From Tabrizicola thermarum (GTDB taxonomy: Bacteria; Pseudomonadota; Alphaproteobacteria; Rhodobacterales; Rhodobacteraceae), in assembly GCF_003574395.1 (NCBI RefSeq), contig NZ_QMJY01000083.1:124001-188000 (forward strand): DNA of 64,000 bases. Reading direction: 5' to 3'. Positions 1 to 8,359 of this stretch are shown here, piece after piece. Each line of letters opens with the position of its first letter. Position 1 is the first letter of the stretch. The notes beneath the pieces were generated by a model. That model saw only the letters and a list, made by a program, of their open reading frames with translations. It was not told the DNA's origin and did not search any database. The position numbers and the translations under genes were made by a program.

Positions 1-388
1 GATCAAGCGTGTCGAAACAGTCGGCCATGCGCCGCGCCTCACCTTGCGCGACCAGCCGCGTCTCGGCGCCGGGGGTTGCGTCCTGCACCGTGTCGAGGCC
101 GTCGTCCGACGTCGCCTCGGGCCGGGCGCGCAGGCGGTCGATGGCCAGATTGCGGGCAATCGCGATGAGCCAGGTCATGCCGCGTCCCTTGGCCGGATCA
201 TACCGTCCGGCGCGTAGCCAGACCCGTGTGTAGACTTCCTGCAAGGCATCCTCCGCCTCTGCGCGTTCCTTCAACATACGCAGGAGAACGCCCATGAGTT
301 TCGCCGAGGTGTCGCGGTAAAGCGTGCGGAAGGCCGCGCGGTCGGCGGCGGCGCATTGTGCGATCAATCGGGCGACCGGATCATCCAT
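1..388 (-). CDS. ECF-type RNA polymerase sigma factor, N-terminal part
   Basis: Only the first 129 codons are in the window; the gene runs off the left edge. The translation begins MDDPVARLIAQCAAADRAAF and carries a sigma-70 region 2: an acidic/hydrophobic helix with EAEDALQEVYTRVW (about residues 48-61) for core binding, then YDPAKGRGMTWLIAIARN and AIDRLRARP, the -10 recognition helix region. Region 4 would follow outside the window. The ATG at 388 is the only start that keeps the usual short ECF N-terminus. It lies 73 bases downstream of the ASKHA gene on the same strand, so it could be co-transcribed or have its own promoter. ECF factors of this kind usually sit beside an anti-sigma gene, which would be left of base 1. 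The ECF subgroup cannot be fixed without region 4. Confidence 0.85.
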   Translation of the reverse strand, partial: MDDPVARLIAQCAAADRAAFRTLYRDTSAKLMGVLLRMLKERAEAEDALQEVYTRVWLRAGRYDPAKGRGMTWLIAIARNLAIDRLRARPEATSDDGLDTVQDATPGAETRLVAQGEARRMADCFDTLD

Positions 389-461
389 GCGGCAGACGTT
401 ACGGATTCCGGCCGATATGGCAAGGTCTTGCGCGAAATGGCCGACACGCCGCCCGCGCCGC

Positions 462-2504
462 CTAGCCGCGCCGCCGCCGCCGCCCGCCGTCGTCGCCCGC
501 CGTCTTGGTGTTGAAATTGACGTCGGGGAGGGAAACGATGCTCTCCAGATTTGGAAACAGTTCGACGGCGTTGGGGATGGCGCTGGCGTTGACGAAATGC
601 TCCTGGAAGCGGGGTTCGATGGCGGTCTCGATCTTGTGGATGTCGCGGACGGTGGCCTCGATCTCGGCCCGCGCGGCGCGGTTCAGCAGGGCGATGCGCG
701 CGCCGGTGCCGGCGGCGTTTCCGGCAGAGGTCACCTTGTTCAGCGGCACGTCGGGGATCATGCCGAGGATCATCGCGTGTTTCGGGCTGATATGCGCGCC
801 GAAGGCCCCGGCGAGGATGATGCGGTCCACGTGATCCACGCCGAACTTGTCCATCAGAAGCCGCGCGCCGGAGTAGAGCGCGGCCTTGGCCATCTGGATT
901 TCGCGGATGTCGCGGTTGGTGACGGTGATCTTCGGCCCGCCAGTCGCGCTGCCGTCGTGGACGAGGTAGCTGTAGGTGCGGCCATCGAGGAAGAGGCGGT
1001 CGGTCCCGACCTGTTCGGGGCTGCCGATCAGGCCCTGGGCATCGACGATCCCGGCCAGACGCATCTCGGCCACCATCTCGATGATGCCCGAGCCGCAGAT
1101 GCCGGTGACGCCGGTGGTCGCGGTCGCGGCGGCAAAGCCCGGATCGTCGGACCAGAGGTCGGAGCCGATGACCTTGAAGCGGGGCTCTTTCGTCACGGGG
1201 TCGATTTCCACCCGTTCGATGGCACCGGGCGCGGCACGCTGACCGCTGGAGATCTGTGCGCCTTCAAACGCCGGGCCGGTGGGCGAGGAACAGGCGAGGA
1301 CCTTGGTCGTGTTGCCCAGCAGGATTTCCGCGTTGGTGCCGACATCGACGACCAGCATCAGGTCTTCCGACTTGTCGGGGTTTTCCGACAGCGCCACGGC
1401 GGCGGCGTCCGCGCCGACATGCCCCGCGATGCAGGGCAGGATATAGACCCGCGCGGCGGGGTGCAGGTGCAGGTCCAGATCGCGGGCGGTCAGGCGCAGC
1501 GCGTTGGACGTGGCCAGCGCAAAGGGCGCCTGACCCAGTTCATAGGGGTCGATGCCAAGGAACAGGTGGTGCATCACCGGGTTGCAGACGAAGACCGAAT
1601 CCATGATGAGCGTCCGGTCCACCTGCGCCTCTTCGCAGAGCTGGCCGAAGAGGGTGTTCATCGCCTGCCGCACTGCGGCGGTCATTTCCGCCGCGCCGTT
1701 GGGGTTCATCATCGAATAGCTGACCCGGCTCATCAGATCCTCGCCGAAGCGGATCTGGGGATTCATCAGGCCCGAGGAGGCGACGACTTCCCCGGTGCGC
1801 AGGTCGCAGAGGTGCCCGGCGATGGTGGTGGAACCAAGGTCCACCGCCACCCCGTAGATCGAGCCTTCGTAAAGCCCCGGCCAGATCTGCATGATCCGGG
1901 GCCTGTCGGTTGCGGCTTCCTGATGCAGGGCCACCGTCACCTTCCACTCGCCCTTGCGCAGCGTGGGTTGCAGCGTGGTCAGGACCGGCAGGTCGATGGT
2001 GACGTTGTCAAAGCCCCACTGGTCGCGGAGCGCGTCGCACAGGCGTTCCAGATCGCCCGAAGGGTCGTGCATGTCGGGCTCGGCCACTTCGACGAAATGC
2101 AGGTGGACCGAGGGGTCCATGCGGATCTCGCGCGCCTCGACGCGTTTCCTGACCACCTGCTTGTGGACCTGGGATTCGGGCGGCACGTCGATGACCACGT
2201 CGCCCATGACCCTGGCCTGACAGCCGAGGCGCCGCCCGTCGATCAGGCCACGGATGCGCTTGTAGCGATCCTCGACCGCGTTCCATTCGGACAGCGCGTC
2301 CTCATGCACGGTGACGCCATGCTTGGGAAATTCGCCATAGCCCGGGGTGATCTGGCACTTGGAACAGATGCCGCGCCCGCCGCAGACGGAATCGAGGTCC
2401 ACCCCCAGCTGCCGCGCGGCGGTAAGGACCGGGGTGCCCAGCGGAAACCGCCCCCGCTTGCCCGAAGGGGTGAAGATGACGAGGGCGTCCTGTTCGGCAG
2501 TCAT
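462..2504 (-). CDS. [2Fe-2S] ferredoxin / ASKHA-domain protein (corrinoid-protein reductive activator type)
   Basis: 680 aa. The N-terminal ferredoxin domain has Cys41, Cys47 and Cys50 (VCGGRGICSKC) and Cys95, the plant-type C-x5-C-x2-C...C pattern. The C-terminal two thirds is an ASKHA ATPase: phosphate-1 loop VDLGSTTIAGHL, phosphate-2 loop VVDVGTNAEI, and an adenosine motif ILAGAFGAHISPKHA. This architecture is that of RamA-like proteins, which use ATP and low-potential electrons to re-reduce cob(II)alamin of corrinoid methyltransferases. No corrinoid protein or MttB-type methyltransferase is in the window, so the client is unknown. The last residues are Gly/Arg-rich (GGRRRRRG), which is unusual. 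The ATG overlaps the stop of the upstream cupin gene in an ATGA, implying coupled translation. Family call is strong; substrate is not known. Confidence 0.85.
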   Translation of the reverse strand: MTAEQDALVIFTPSGKRGRFPLGTPVLTAARQLGVDLDSVCGGRGICSKCQITPGYGEFPKHGVTVHEDALSEWNAVEDRYKRIRGLIDGRRLGCQARVMGDVVIDVPPESQVHKQVVRKRVEAREIRMDPSVHLHFVEVAEPDMHDPSGDLERLCDALRDQWGFDNVTIDLPVLTTLQPTLRKGEWKVTVALHQEAATDRPRIMQIWPGLYEGSIYGVAVDLGSTTIAGHLCDLRTGEVVASSGLMNPQIRFGEDLMSRVSYSMMNPNGAAEMTAAVRQAMNTLFGQLCEEAQVDRTLIMDSVFVCNPVMHHLFLGIDPYELGQAPFALATSNALRLTARDLDLHLHPAARVYILPCIAGHVGADAAAVALSENPDKSEDLMLVVDVGTNAEILLGNTTKVLACSSPTGPAFEGAQISSGQRAAPGAIERVEIDPVTKEPRFKVIGSDLWSDDPGFAAATATTGVTGICGSGIIEMVAEMRLAGIVDAQGLIGSPEQVGTDRLFLDGRTYSYLVHDGSATGGPKITVTNRDIREIQMAKAALYSGARLLMDKFGVDHVDRIILAGAFGAHISPKHAMILGMIPDVPLNKVTSAGNAAGTGARIALLNRAARAEIEATVRDIHKIETAIEPRFQEHFVNASAIPNAVELFPNLESIVSLPDVNFNTKTAGDDGGRRRRRG

Positions 2505-2917
2505 TCCGGCGCGGGCTCCGTTGCGGGGGCTTCATGCGTGAAGTGGTAGACGATCTGGTCAAAGCGGTCGCGGGCGAAGGTGTAGAACCAGCGCAGGCTT
2601 TGGGTGACTTCGGGCACGCCATGCTCGGCCATGCCGGGAATGTAAAGGGCGACGCCGGGGGCCAGGCGGTGCGCGACCCCGTCGATCAGCACGCTGCCCT
2701 CGCCCTCCAGCCCGAAATAGACCTCGGGCTCGGCATGGCGATGCAGCGCGAAGGTCTCGCCGGGTCGCATCTCGGCGATGCCGCAGACGAGGGTGTCGGT
2801 CGGCGTCACCTCGCCCGAGATCAGCGTACGCCATGACAGCGTGCCGCGCGCCGGATCGTCCCAGCGGGCGGGGGCGCAGTCCTGCGCGTCGATGCGGATG
2901 GCGGCGGGCCGTGTCAT
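2501..2917 (-). CDS. Small cupin-domain protein, possible metal-dependent lyase
   Basis: 138 aa, a single conserved beta-barrel cupin. Motif 1 is ETFALHRHAEPEVYFGLEGEG in sense, with putative metal ligands His59, His61 and Glu65; motif 2 is PGVALYIPGMAEHG with His99. Tyr67 lies two residues after Glu65. The spacing H-x-H-x3-E-x-Y...H(+40) equals what I recall for the DMSP lyases DddW and DddK, but many cupins share it, so substrate is open (anomeric sugar, acyl or sulfonium compounds are all possible). The gene sits between a class III CoA-transferase upstream and the ASKHA protein downstream, all on the minus strand; its TGA overlaps the next ATG. No signal peptide, so it is cytoplasmic. Confidence 0.75.
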   Translation of the reverse strand: MTRPAAIRIDAQDCAPARWDDPARGTLSWRTLISGEVTPTDTLVCGIAEMRPGETFALHRHAEPEVYFGLEGEGSVLIDGVAHRLAPGVALYIPGMAEHGVPEVTQSLRWFYTFARDRFDQIVYHFTHEAPATEPAPE

Positions 2918-3065
2918 GCTGGTCCGGTTCTAATCCGGCTTGCGGCGGCAGCAAGGATGGAATGCGGCAACTGGCAGCGTCATTCCGTCATGTGCCCTTC
3001 CGGCCAGGCGCGGGGGCGGCGTTCGACAGGGCATGGTCCGGGGATGGCATCGCCGGGGACGGGCC

Positions 3066-4250
3066 TCACAGCGCTTTGTCGCCCGGGGTTCGGCCCCGGA
3101 CCTCGTCGGTGCCGTCCAGCCAGGCCAGGATCGCCGCCCGGTCCCCGTCAAGGCGCGGGGCCGGAGGCAGGGCGGTCTGGTCGGGCAGGGTGGACATCTT
3201 GATCGGGTTGCCCGGAGCGGTGAAGGCGGGGCCGCCGGGGTGGGGCGCGACCGGCAGGATCATGTTGCGCGCGCGAAGCTGGGGGTCGGCCAGCACCTCC
3301 AGCATGTTCTGGACCCGGGCGGTGGGCAGGCCCGCGGCGTCCAGCACCTCCAGCCAGTGGGCGACGGGCCGGGTCAGCGTCACCATCTCGATCAGCCGCT
3401 TCAGAAGCGCGTGGTTGTCGCAGCGCGCGGCGTTGGTGGCAAAGCGCGGATCGGCGGCGATGTCGAGGCCGAGCGTGTCGCACAGCCGGGCGAACATCGC
3501 ATCATTTCCGGCAGCGATCACCACGAAGCCGTCGGCGGCGCGGAAGGTGGCGAAGGGGGTGATCGTGGGGTGGCGGGCTCCGGTCGGGCCGGGGGCTGTG
3601 CCGGTCGCCGAGGCGATGGCGAGCGCGTGTTCCTGGATCGCCAGCTGGGCATCCAGCATGGCGACGTCGATCATCGCGCCTTCTCCGGTCCGTTCGCGCT
3701 GGAAAAGGGCGGCAAGGATGCCTTGCGCCAGATACATGCCCGCGACGATGTCGCCGATCGAGGCCCCGACACGGACCGGGGGACCGCCTGTCTCTCCGGT
3801 GATCGACATCACCCCGCCACGCGCCTGCACCACCATGTCATAGGCGGGCTTCCCGGCGTCCGGCCCGGTCCGGCCGAAGCCGGAGACGGCGGCGTAGATC
3901 AGGCGCGGATGGCGGGCGTGCAGAGCCTGCCAGCCATAGCCCAGCCGGTCCATCACGCCGGGGCGGTAGTTTTCCACCAGCACATCGGCCCGCGCCAGCA
4001 GCCGGTCGAAGATCGCGCGGTCGGCATCCTGCTTCAGGTCCAGCGCGATGGACTGCTTACCTGCGTTCAGCGTGGCGAAATAGGCGCTTTCGCCCGCCAC
4101 GAAGGGCGGAAAGGCGCGGGTGTCGTCGCCGGTGCCGGGGCGTTCCACCTTGATTACGCGGGCGCCGAGGTCCTGCAGGCCTTGCGTGCAGAAGGGCCCG
4201 GCCAGCACATGCGTCAGGTCGAGGATCGTGATCCCGTCGAGAGGTGCCAT
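3066..4250 (-). CDS. CaiB/BaiF family (class III) CoA-transferase
   Basis: 394 aa from the chosen ATG. It begins MAPLDGITILDLTHVLAGPF, the typical N-terminus of the family, and contains the nucleophilic aspartate Asp138 in GKPAYDMVVQA followed by the Gly-rich MSITGE segment. These enzymes move CoA between carboxylic acids through an Asp-anhydride/thioester intermediate in the cytoplasm. An upstream in-frame ATG exists at 4274, but GGAG sits six bases before the ATG at 4250, which decides the start. Single-domain length argues against the two-domain DddD fusion. The cupin follows 148 bases downstream on the same strand and the gene is divergent from the ABC-F ATPase. Substrate cannot be deduced. 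Confidence 0.85.
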   Translation of the reverse strand: MAPLDGITILDLTHVLAGPFCTQGLQDLGARVIKVERPGTGDDTRAFPPFVAGESAYFATLNAGKQSIALDLKQDADRAIFDRLLARADVLVENYRPGVMDRLGYGWQALHARHPRLIYAAVSGFGRTGPDAGKPAYDMVVQARGGVMSITGETGGPPVRVGASIGDIVAGMYLAQGILAALFQRERTGEGAMIDVAMLDAQLAIQEHALAIASATGTAPGPTGARHPTITPFATFRAADGFVVIAAGNDAMFARLCDTLGLDIAADPRFATNAARCDNHALLKRLIEMVTLTRPVAHWLEVLDAAGLPTARVQNMLEVLADPQLRARNMILPVAPHPGGPAFTAPGNPIKMSTLPDQTALPPAPRLDGDRAAILAWLDGTDEVRGRTPGDKAL

Positions 4251-4280
4251 CTGTGTCTCCTTCGCGGCCACCATGACATG

Positions 4281-4310
4281 GTATCATCACGGCACGTTGA
4301 CGCCGGTCAA
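4281..4310 (-). promoter_or_regulatory. Possible sigma-70 promoter for the CoA-transferase gene
   Basis: Read on the minus strand, TTGACC (4310-4305) is followed after 18 bases by TGATAC (4286-4281), about 30 bases before the start codon at 4250. This is a moderate match to -35/-10 elements in the short divergent spacer to the ABC-F gene. Inference from pattern only. Confidence 0.3.
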
Positions 4311-4331
4311 ATCCCCCTCTACCTCGCCCGC

Positions 4332-6140
4332 ATGGCACGCGCACCCCTTCTGCAACTTTCCGGCATCTCGCTGACCTTCGGCGGCAATCCGGTCTTCGAC
4401 GATCTGTCGCTGACCGTCCAGCCCGGCGACCGCATCGCGCTGGTCGGGCGGAACGGCAGCGGCAAGTCCACGCTGATGAAGGTCATGGCCGGGCTGGTCG
4501 AGGCCGACCGCGGCACGCGCGTTGTCCCGCCCGGCGTGACCGTGGGATACATGGAGCAGGAGCCGGACCTGAGCCGCTTTGCCACGCTGGGAGAGTTTGC
4601 GGCCTCGAACCTGCCGGAAGGGCAGGAGTATCGCCTGTCAGTCGTGGCCGAGGGGCTGAAGTTCAACCCCGAGACGCCGGTGGCCACGGCTTCGGGCGGG
4701 GAACGTCGCCGTGCGGCGCTGGCCAAGCTGCTGGCCGAGGCGCCGGAGCTGATGCTCTTGGACGAGCCGACCAACCACCTGGACATCCAGGCCATCGAGT
4801 GGCTGGAGGCGGAACTGCGCGACACGCGGGCGGCCTTTGTCCTCATCAGCCACGACCGGGCCTTCCTGCGGGCGCTGAGCCGCGCGACGCTGTGGATCGA
4901 CCGGGGCGAGGTGCGCAGGCGCGACGCGGGGTTCGACGGCTTCGAGGACTGGCGCGAAACCGTCTGGGCCGAAGAGGACGAGGCCCGCCACAAGCTGGAC
5001 CGCAAGATCAGGCACGAAGCAAAATGGGCGGTCGAGGGGATCAGTGCCCGGCGCAAGCGGAACATGGGCCGCGTCCGGGCGCTTCAGGCGCTGCGGGCGG
5101 AACGCAAGGCGCAGATCCGGCGGCAGGGGACGGCGGCCTTTGCCTTGGAGAGCGGCCCGACCTCGGGCAAGAAGGTCATCGAGGCGGTCGGGCTGACCAA
5201 GGCCTATGGCGACAAGGTGATCGTCAAGGACTTTTCCTTGCGCGTCCTGCGCGGGGACCGGGTGGCCTTCGTCGGACCGAATGGCGTAGGAAAAACTACG
5301 CTTCTCAAGATGTTGACTGGCGAAGTTCAACCGGATGCCGGGACCGTCACGCTGGGCACCAACCTGGAGATCGCGGTCTTCGACCAGACGCGGACCCGGC
5401 TCGACCTGGACGCGAGCCTCTGGGACAACCTGACGGTGGATCCCCTGATGCGGGTGTCGGGCGCCTCGGATCAGGTGATGGTGCGCGGCACGCCGAAACA
5501 TGTGGTGGCCTATCTGAAGGATTTCCTGTTCGACGAGGCCCAGGCCCGCGCCCCGGTGCGCAGCCTGTCGGGCGGGGAACGCGCGCGGCTTCTTCTGGCG
5601 AAACTGATGGCGCAGCCGTCGAACCTGCTGATCCTGGACGAACCGACCAACGATCTGGACGTGGAAACGCTGGACCTGTTGCAGGACATCCTGGGCGATT
5701 ACGACGGGACGGTGCTGCTGGTCAGCCACGACCGCGATTTCATCGACCGGGTGGCCACCGCGACCGTGGCGATGGAGGGCGAGGGCAGGGTGCAGGCCTA
5801 TCCCGGCGGCTGGTCGGACTATGCCGCGCAACGCCCCGATCCGGTGGAGGCCGAGCCCAGGCCCGCCCCGCGCGCGGCGCAGGCCTCTGTTGCGACGAAG
5901 GCCGAGACGGCAAAGCCGAACGGCCTGTCCTTCACCGAACGCAAGCGGCTGGACGACCTGCCTGCCGTGATCGCCCGGCTGGAGGCCGAGATCGCCAGGC
6001 TGTCGGAGCTTCTGGCCGATCCCGACCTCTTCACCCGCGAGCCGGTGAAATTCCGCAAGGCGACCGAGGCGCTGACCGAGCGCCAGAGCGCGCTTGAGGC
6101 GGCGGAAAGCGAGTGGCTGGACCTGGCCGATCGCGCGTAA
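4332..6140 (+). CDS. uup: ABC-F family ATPase, Uup type
   Basis: 602 aa with two ATP-binding cassettes and no membrane domain. The first Walker A is GRNGSGKST (residues 39-47) with signature SGGERRRAAL; the second is GPNGVGKTT with LSGGERARLLL; both have [10 protein letters not shown] / ILDEPTNDLD Walker B boxes. The C-terminal tail (about the last 80 residues) is Glu/Arg/Leu-rich and predicted coiled coil, as in Uup, which acts on ribosomes and branched DNA. The reading frame is open far upstream, but the family N-terminus MARAPLLQLSGISLTFGGN begins at 4332. No strong Shine-Dalgarno is visible. Divergent from the CoA-transferase; a second ABC-F paralogue lies at 29.7 kb. Cytoplasmic. Confidence 0.9.
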   Translation: MARAPLLQLSGISLTFGGNPVFDDLSLTVQPGDRIALVGRNGSGKSTLMKVMAGLVEADRGTRVVPPGVTVGYMEQEPDLSRFATLGEFAASNLPEGQEYRLSVVAEGLKFNPETPVATASGGERRRAALAKLLAEAPELMLLDEPTNHLDIQAIEWLEAELRDTRAAFVLISHDRAFLRALSRATLWIDRGEVRRRDAGFDGFEDWRETVWAEEDEARHKLDRKIRHEAKWAVEGISARRKRNMGRVRALQALRAERKAQIRRQGTAAFALESGPTSGKKVIEAVGLTKAYGDKVIVKDFSLRVLRGDRVAFVGPNGVGKTTLLKMLTGEVQPDAGTVTLGTNLEIAVFDQTRTRLDLDASLWDNLTVDPLMRVSGASDQVMVRGTPKHVVAYLKDFLFDEAQARAPVRSLSGGERARLLLAKLMAQPSNLLILDEPTNDLDVETLDLLQDILGDYDGTVLLVSHDRDFIDRVATATVAMEGEGRVQAYPGGWSDYAAQRPDPVEAEPRPAPRAAQASVATKAETAKPNGLSFTERKRLDDLPAVIARLEAEIARLSELLADPDLFTREPVKFRKATEALTERQSALEAAESEWLDLADRA

Positions 6141-6344
6141 GTGATCGTCTATCGCCGGTGACTGGCGGCGATCGGCCCAAAGGCGCCGGCTCCTCGGCGT
6201 CACGCCGCCCATGCGCCACAGGCGGCCTCAAGTCACCGTGAGCAGGCATTGTGCTTTTGCAGCATCATCCCCATTCCAAGTCCGAGCCTCCCGGAACCGT
6301 CGCGCCTGCGGCGGGTTGAGGTTGGCCAGAACAAGGAGACAGAA

Positions 6345-6944
6345 ATGAAAACTATCGCAGCACTCATCACGACCGTCGCTCTGACCGCCCCGGCCTTTGC
6401 TGGCGGCCCGACTGCCGTGGCAGAAGAGCCGACCATCGCTCCGGCGGCCACCGCCTATGTCGCCCCGAGCCTTGACTGGACGGGCGCCTATGTCGGTGCC
6501 CAGGTCGGCTACGGCGATGTCGATTCGAACGGCGCGGGCCTGGATGGCAACGACTGGTTCGGCGGCGTCCACGGCGGCTATCGCTGGGACCTGGGCAGCT
6601 GGGTGGCGGGCACCGAAGTGTCCTATGACGCCAACAACATCGGCCTTGGCGCCACCGCTGGCGACGAGCTGAGCAATGTGCTGGCGCTGAAACTGACGGC
6701 GGGCCGCGAGATCGGCAGGAGCCTGGTCTACGGGACCCTCGGCGCGGCGCGGGCCAATGCTACGGTCCTCGGTGTCGATTACAAGGACAACGGGCTCGTC
6801 TACGGCCTGGGCTTCGACTACGCGGTGAGCGACCGCTGGACCGTCGGCGGCGAAGTGACCGAACACAAGTTCGACAACTTCGACGGAACCGGCAACGACT
6901 TCGACGCGACCACGGTCAAGGCCAAGGTCGGTATGCGTTTCTGA
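6345..6944 (+). CDS. Outer-membrane beta-barrel protein (Omp25/31-like)
   Basis: 199 aa. A cleavable signal peptide, MKTIAALITTVALTAPAFA, precedes a Gly- and aromatic-rich body with alternating beta strands (DWTGAYVGAQVGYGDV, GVHGGYRWDLG, VAGTEVSYD) ending in a terminal Phe (VKAKVGMRF), the usual Bam-recognition end of a barrel. This fits the small eight-stranded OMP_b-brl family common in alphaproteobacteria. AAGGAGAC lies seven bases before the ATG at 6345. It is alone in its transcription unit, with a roughly 200-base upstream region and a strong terminator hairpin immediately downstream. Likely structural or adhesin-like in the outer membrane; no specific ligand can be assigned. Confidence 0.85.
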   Translation: MKTIAALITTVALTAPAFAGGPTAVAEEPTIAPAATAYVAPSLDWTGAYVGAQVGYGDVDSNGAGLDGNDWFGGVHGGYRWDLGSWVAGTEVSYDANNIGLGATAGDELSNVLALKLTAGREIGRSLVYGTLGAARANATVLGVDYKDNGLVYGLGFDYAVSDRWTVGGEVTEHKFDNFDGTGNDFDATTVKAKVGMRF

Positions 6945-6961
6945 CGCTCCGATCCTGACCT

Positions 6962-6997
6962 GGTGCGGCGCGGTTGCCCCCCGCGCCGCACCCCTTT
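6962..6997 (+). terminator. Rho-independent-like terminator after the OMP gene
   Basis: Perfect 11-bp inverted repeat GGTGCGGCGCG (6962-6972) / CGCGCCGCACC (6982-6992), then CCTTT. It lies between two convergent genes and could serve both strands. Confidence 0.7.
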
Positions 6998-7004
6998 GCC
7001 GGTT

Positions 7005-7478
7005 TCAGGGGCAGGCGACGGGGTGCAGCAGGAAACTGCGGTCATCCCCTGCTTTCGCTTCCAGTGTGGCAAAGGCCCTGTCGTTTTCCAGGGTCATCCC
7101 AAGGCTGGACACTTCGATCAGGATCGCACCGTGCTTTGCCGGTGTGATCTGGAACCCCCCGGCATCCCCCTCCAGCAGACAGAACAAGGTATCGCCGCCC
7201 TCGTTTTCGCAGGCGGCATAGGCTTGGAACGCGTCGCCGGGAACCATGCGCAGCACGAACGTCATCTTTAGCGTCAGGAACGGGCCGGGAGCGTCGAAAT
7301 CGGGCCGGAGCGCGATCTTGGTCACGCGCTGCCCGGGATGGTTGGCCAGGTGACTGGCCGAGTAGCTGCGGGCATAGCAGCTGGTCCTGTCTGGAAACAT
7401 CAGGTCCTGCGGACTTTTGGCTGCAACCGCTGTGGCCAGCATCAGGATCGCCGCACAAAGCGTTGATCTGTTTACCAT
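7005..7478 (-). CDS. Secreted hypothetical protein coupled to the TPM-domain gene
   Basis: 157 aa, not recognised. It starts MVNRSTLCAAILMLATAVAA, a plausible Sec signal peptide, and has four cysteines in the mature part (around CYARSY, ACENEG, FCLLEG and the C-terminal PVACP), suggesting disulfides in the periplasm. The ATG at 7478 overlaps the stop of the upstream TPM-domain gene by seven bases, so translation is probably coupled and the two products may work together. The frame is open further upstream, but the signal peptide marks this start. No enzymatic motif is visible. Confidence 0.65.
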   Translation of the reverse strand: MVNRSTLCAAILMLATAVAAKSPQDLMFPDRTSCYARSYSASHLANHPGQRVTKIALRPDFDAPGPFLTLKMTFVLRMVPGDAFQAYAACENEGGDTLFCLLEGDAGGFQITPAKHGAILIEVSSLGMTLENDRAFATLEAKAGDDRSFLLHPVACP

Positions 7479-8359
7479 TTGCCCGTTGCTCCCCCTCCCG
7501 AGGACCGCCCGCCGCCAAAGCCGCCAGATCCGCTGCCGCCGCCGCCCCGGTCGTTGCGGTTGGTCGGGTCGCGGTCGCGCCGCGCCTCGGGCGAGGACCA
7601 GCGGACCGGATAGGACTTGCGGTCGATGAATCCGCAGGCCGAGCAGGTCAGGTGTTGCAGGCCCATGCCGGGTTCGCTGCGGGTGGGACGCTCGATGATC
7701 TCGCGGCTGCGTTCCAGCGTCGCGGCGCCGCAGTTCGGGCAGGTCACCTGCGCGCGCCGCTTGCGCCAGATGCCGTAGCCCGCCACGGCGGCAACGGCGC
7801 CGAGGCCGAGGAGAGGGGTCAGGCTCGAACTGTCGGGGTCGGCGGGGAAGCCGTCGGTCACGCTGACGGGCTGGCCCGCCAGGAAGGGCGCGATCAGCCG
7901 GTCGCGGGCCGAGGCGATCCCGGCCTCGATCCCGGCGGCATAGTTGCCGTCGCGGAGCGCGGGCAGGACGGCGGTGGAAAGGACCCGCGCCGCGCGGCCG
8001 TCGTAGACCGGGTCGTAGCCCTCGCCAAGCGCGATCCGCGCCTCGCGCCGTTGCGTGTCGAGCAGCAGAAGGATCCCGTCGTTGCGCTTTGCCCCGCCCA
8101 CGCCCCAGGCATTGAACAGCGCCTTTCCGTAGGCCTCGATCGTCAGGCCGCTGTCGCCAAGGCCGGGCAGCGTCACCACCACCATCTGCACCCCGGTTTC
8201 CGACCGGGTATCGGCCAGAAGCCGGGTGATGCGGCCCTCTTCGGTGGCGTCCAGCACATCGGCAAAATCGGACAGCGCGTCGCCGAGAGGTTCGGGAAAG
8301 GTCCGGGCCTCGGCCGACGCCGCAAGCGTCAGCGCGAGGGCAAGGGAACGGAGGAACAT
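7472..8359 (-). CDS. TPM-domain (YgcG-like) membrane protein with zinc-ribbon-like tail
   Basis: 295 aa. Signal peptide MFLRSLALALTLAASAEA, then a TPM phosphatase-like domain (about residues 20-170) with TGVQMVVVTLPGLGD and NDGILLLLDTQRREARIALGEGY, typical of YgcG. A membrane segment LTPLLGLGAVAAVAGYGIW follows near residue 190, then a cytoplasmic CxxC...CxxC module (CPNCGAATL ... CSACGFID) and a Gly/Ser-rich end. In other bacteria TPM proteins are linked to membrane protein quality control and photosystem repair; the role here is unknown. The start overlaps the end of the upstream decarboxylase gene by 31 bases, and the small secreted protein follows with a 7-base overlap, so these three genes form one unit. 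Confidence 0.8.
   Translation of the reverse strand: MFLRSLALALTLAASAEARTFPEPLGDALSDFADVLDATEEGRITRLLADTRSETGVQMVVVTLPGLGDSGLTIEAYGKALFNAWGVGGAKRNDGILLLLDTQRREARIALGEGYDPVYDGRAARVLSTAVLPALRDGNYAAGIEAGIASARDRLIAPFLAGQPVSVTDGFPADPDSSSLTPLLGLGAVAAVAGYGIWRKRRAQVTCPNCGAATLERSREIIERPTRSEPGMGLQHLTCSACGFIDRKSYPVRWSSPEARRDRDPTNRNDRGGGGSGSGGFGGGRSSGGGATGKW

Noticed and set aside
324-2549. 741-aa plus-strand open frame
   Set aside because: It is antisense to the ASKHA gene, has low-complexity Gly/Asp/Arg/His-rich translation and no family features; GC-rich DNA opens such frames opposite real genes.
3066-4250. Idea that the CoA-transferase is DddD
   Set aside because: DddD has two fused CaiB-type domains and is about twice as long; this protein is a single domain.
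2940-4331. N-terminal extension of the ABC-F frame
   Set aside because: The frame is open, but it runs antisense to the CoA-transferase; the ABC-F family begins at 4332.
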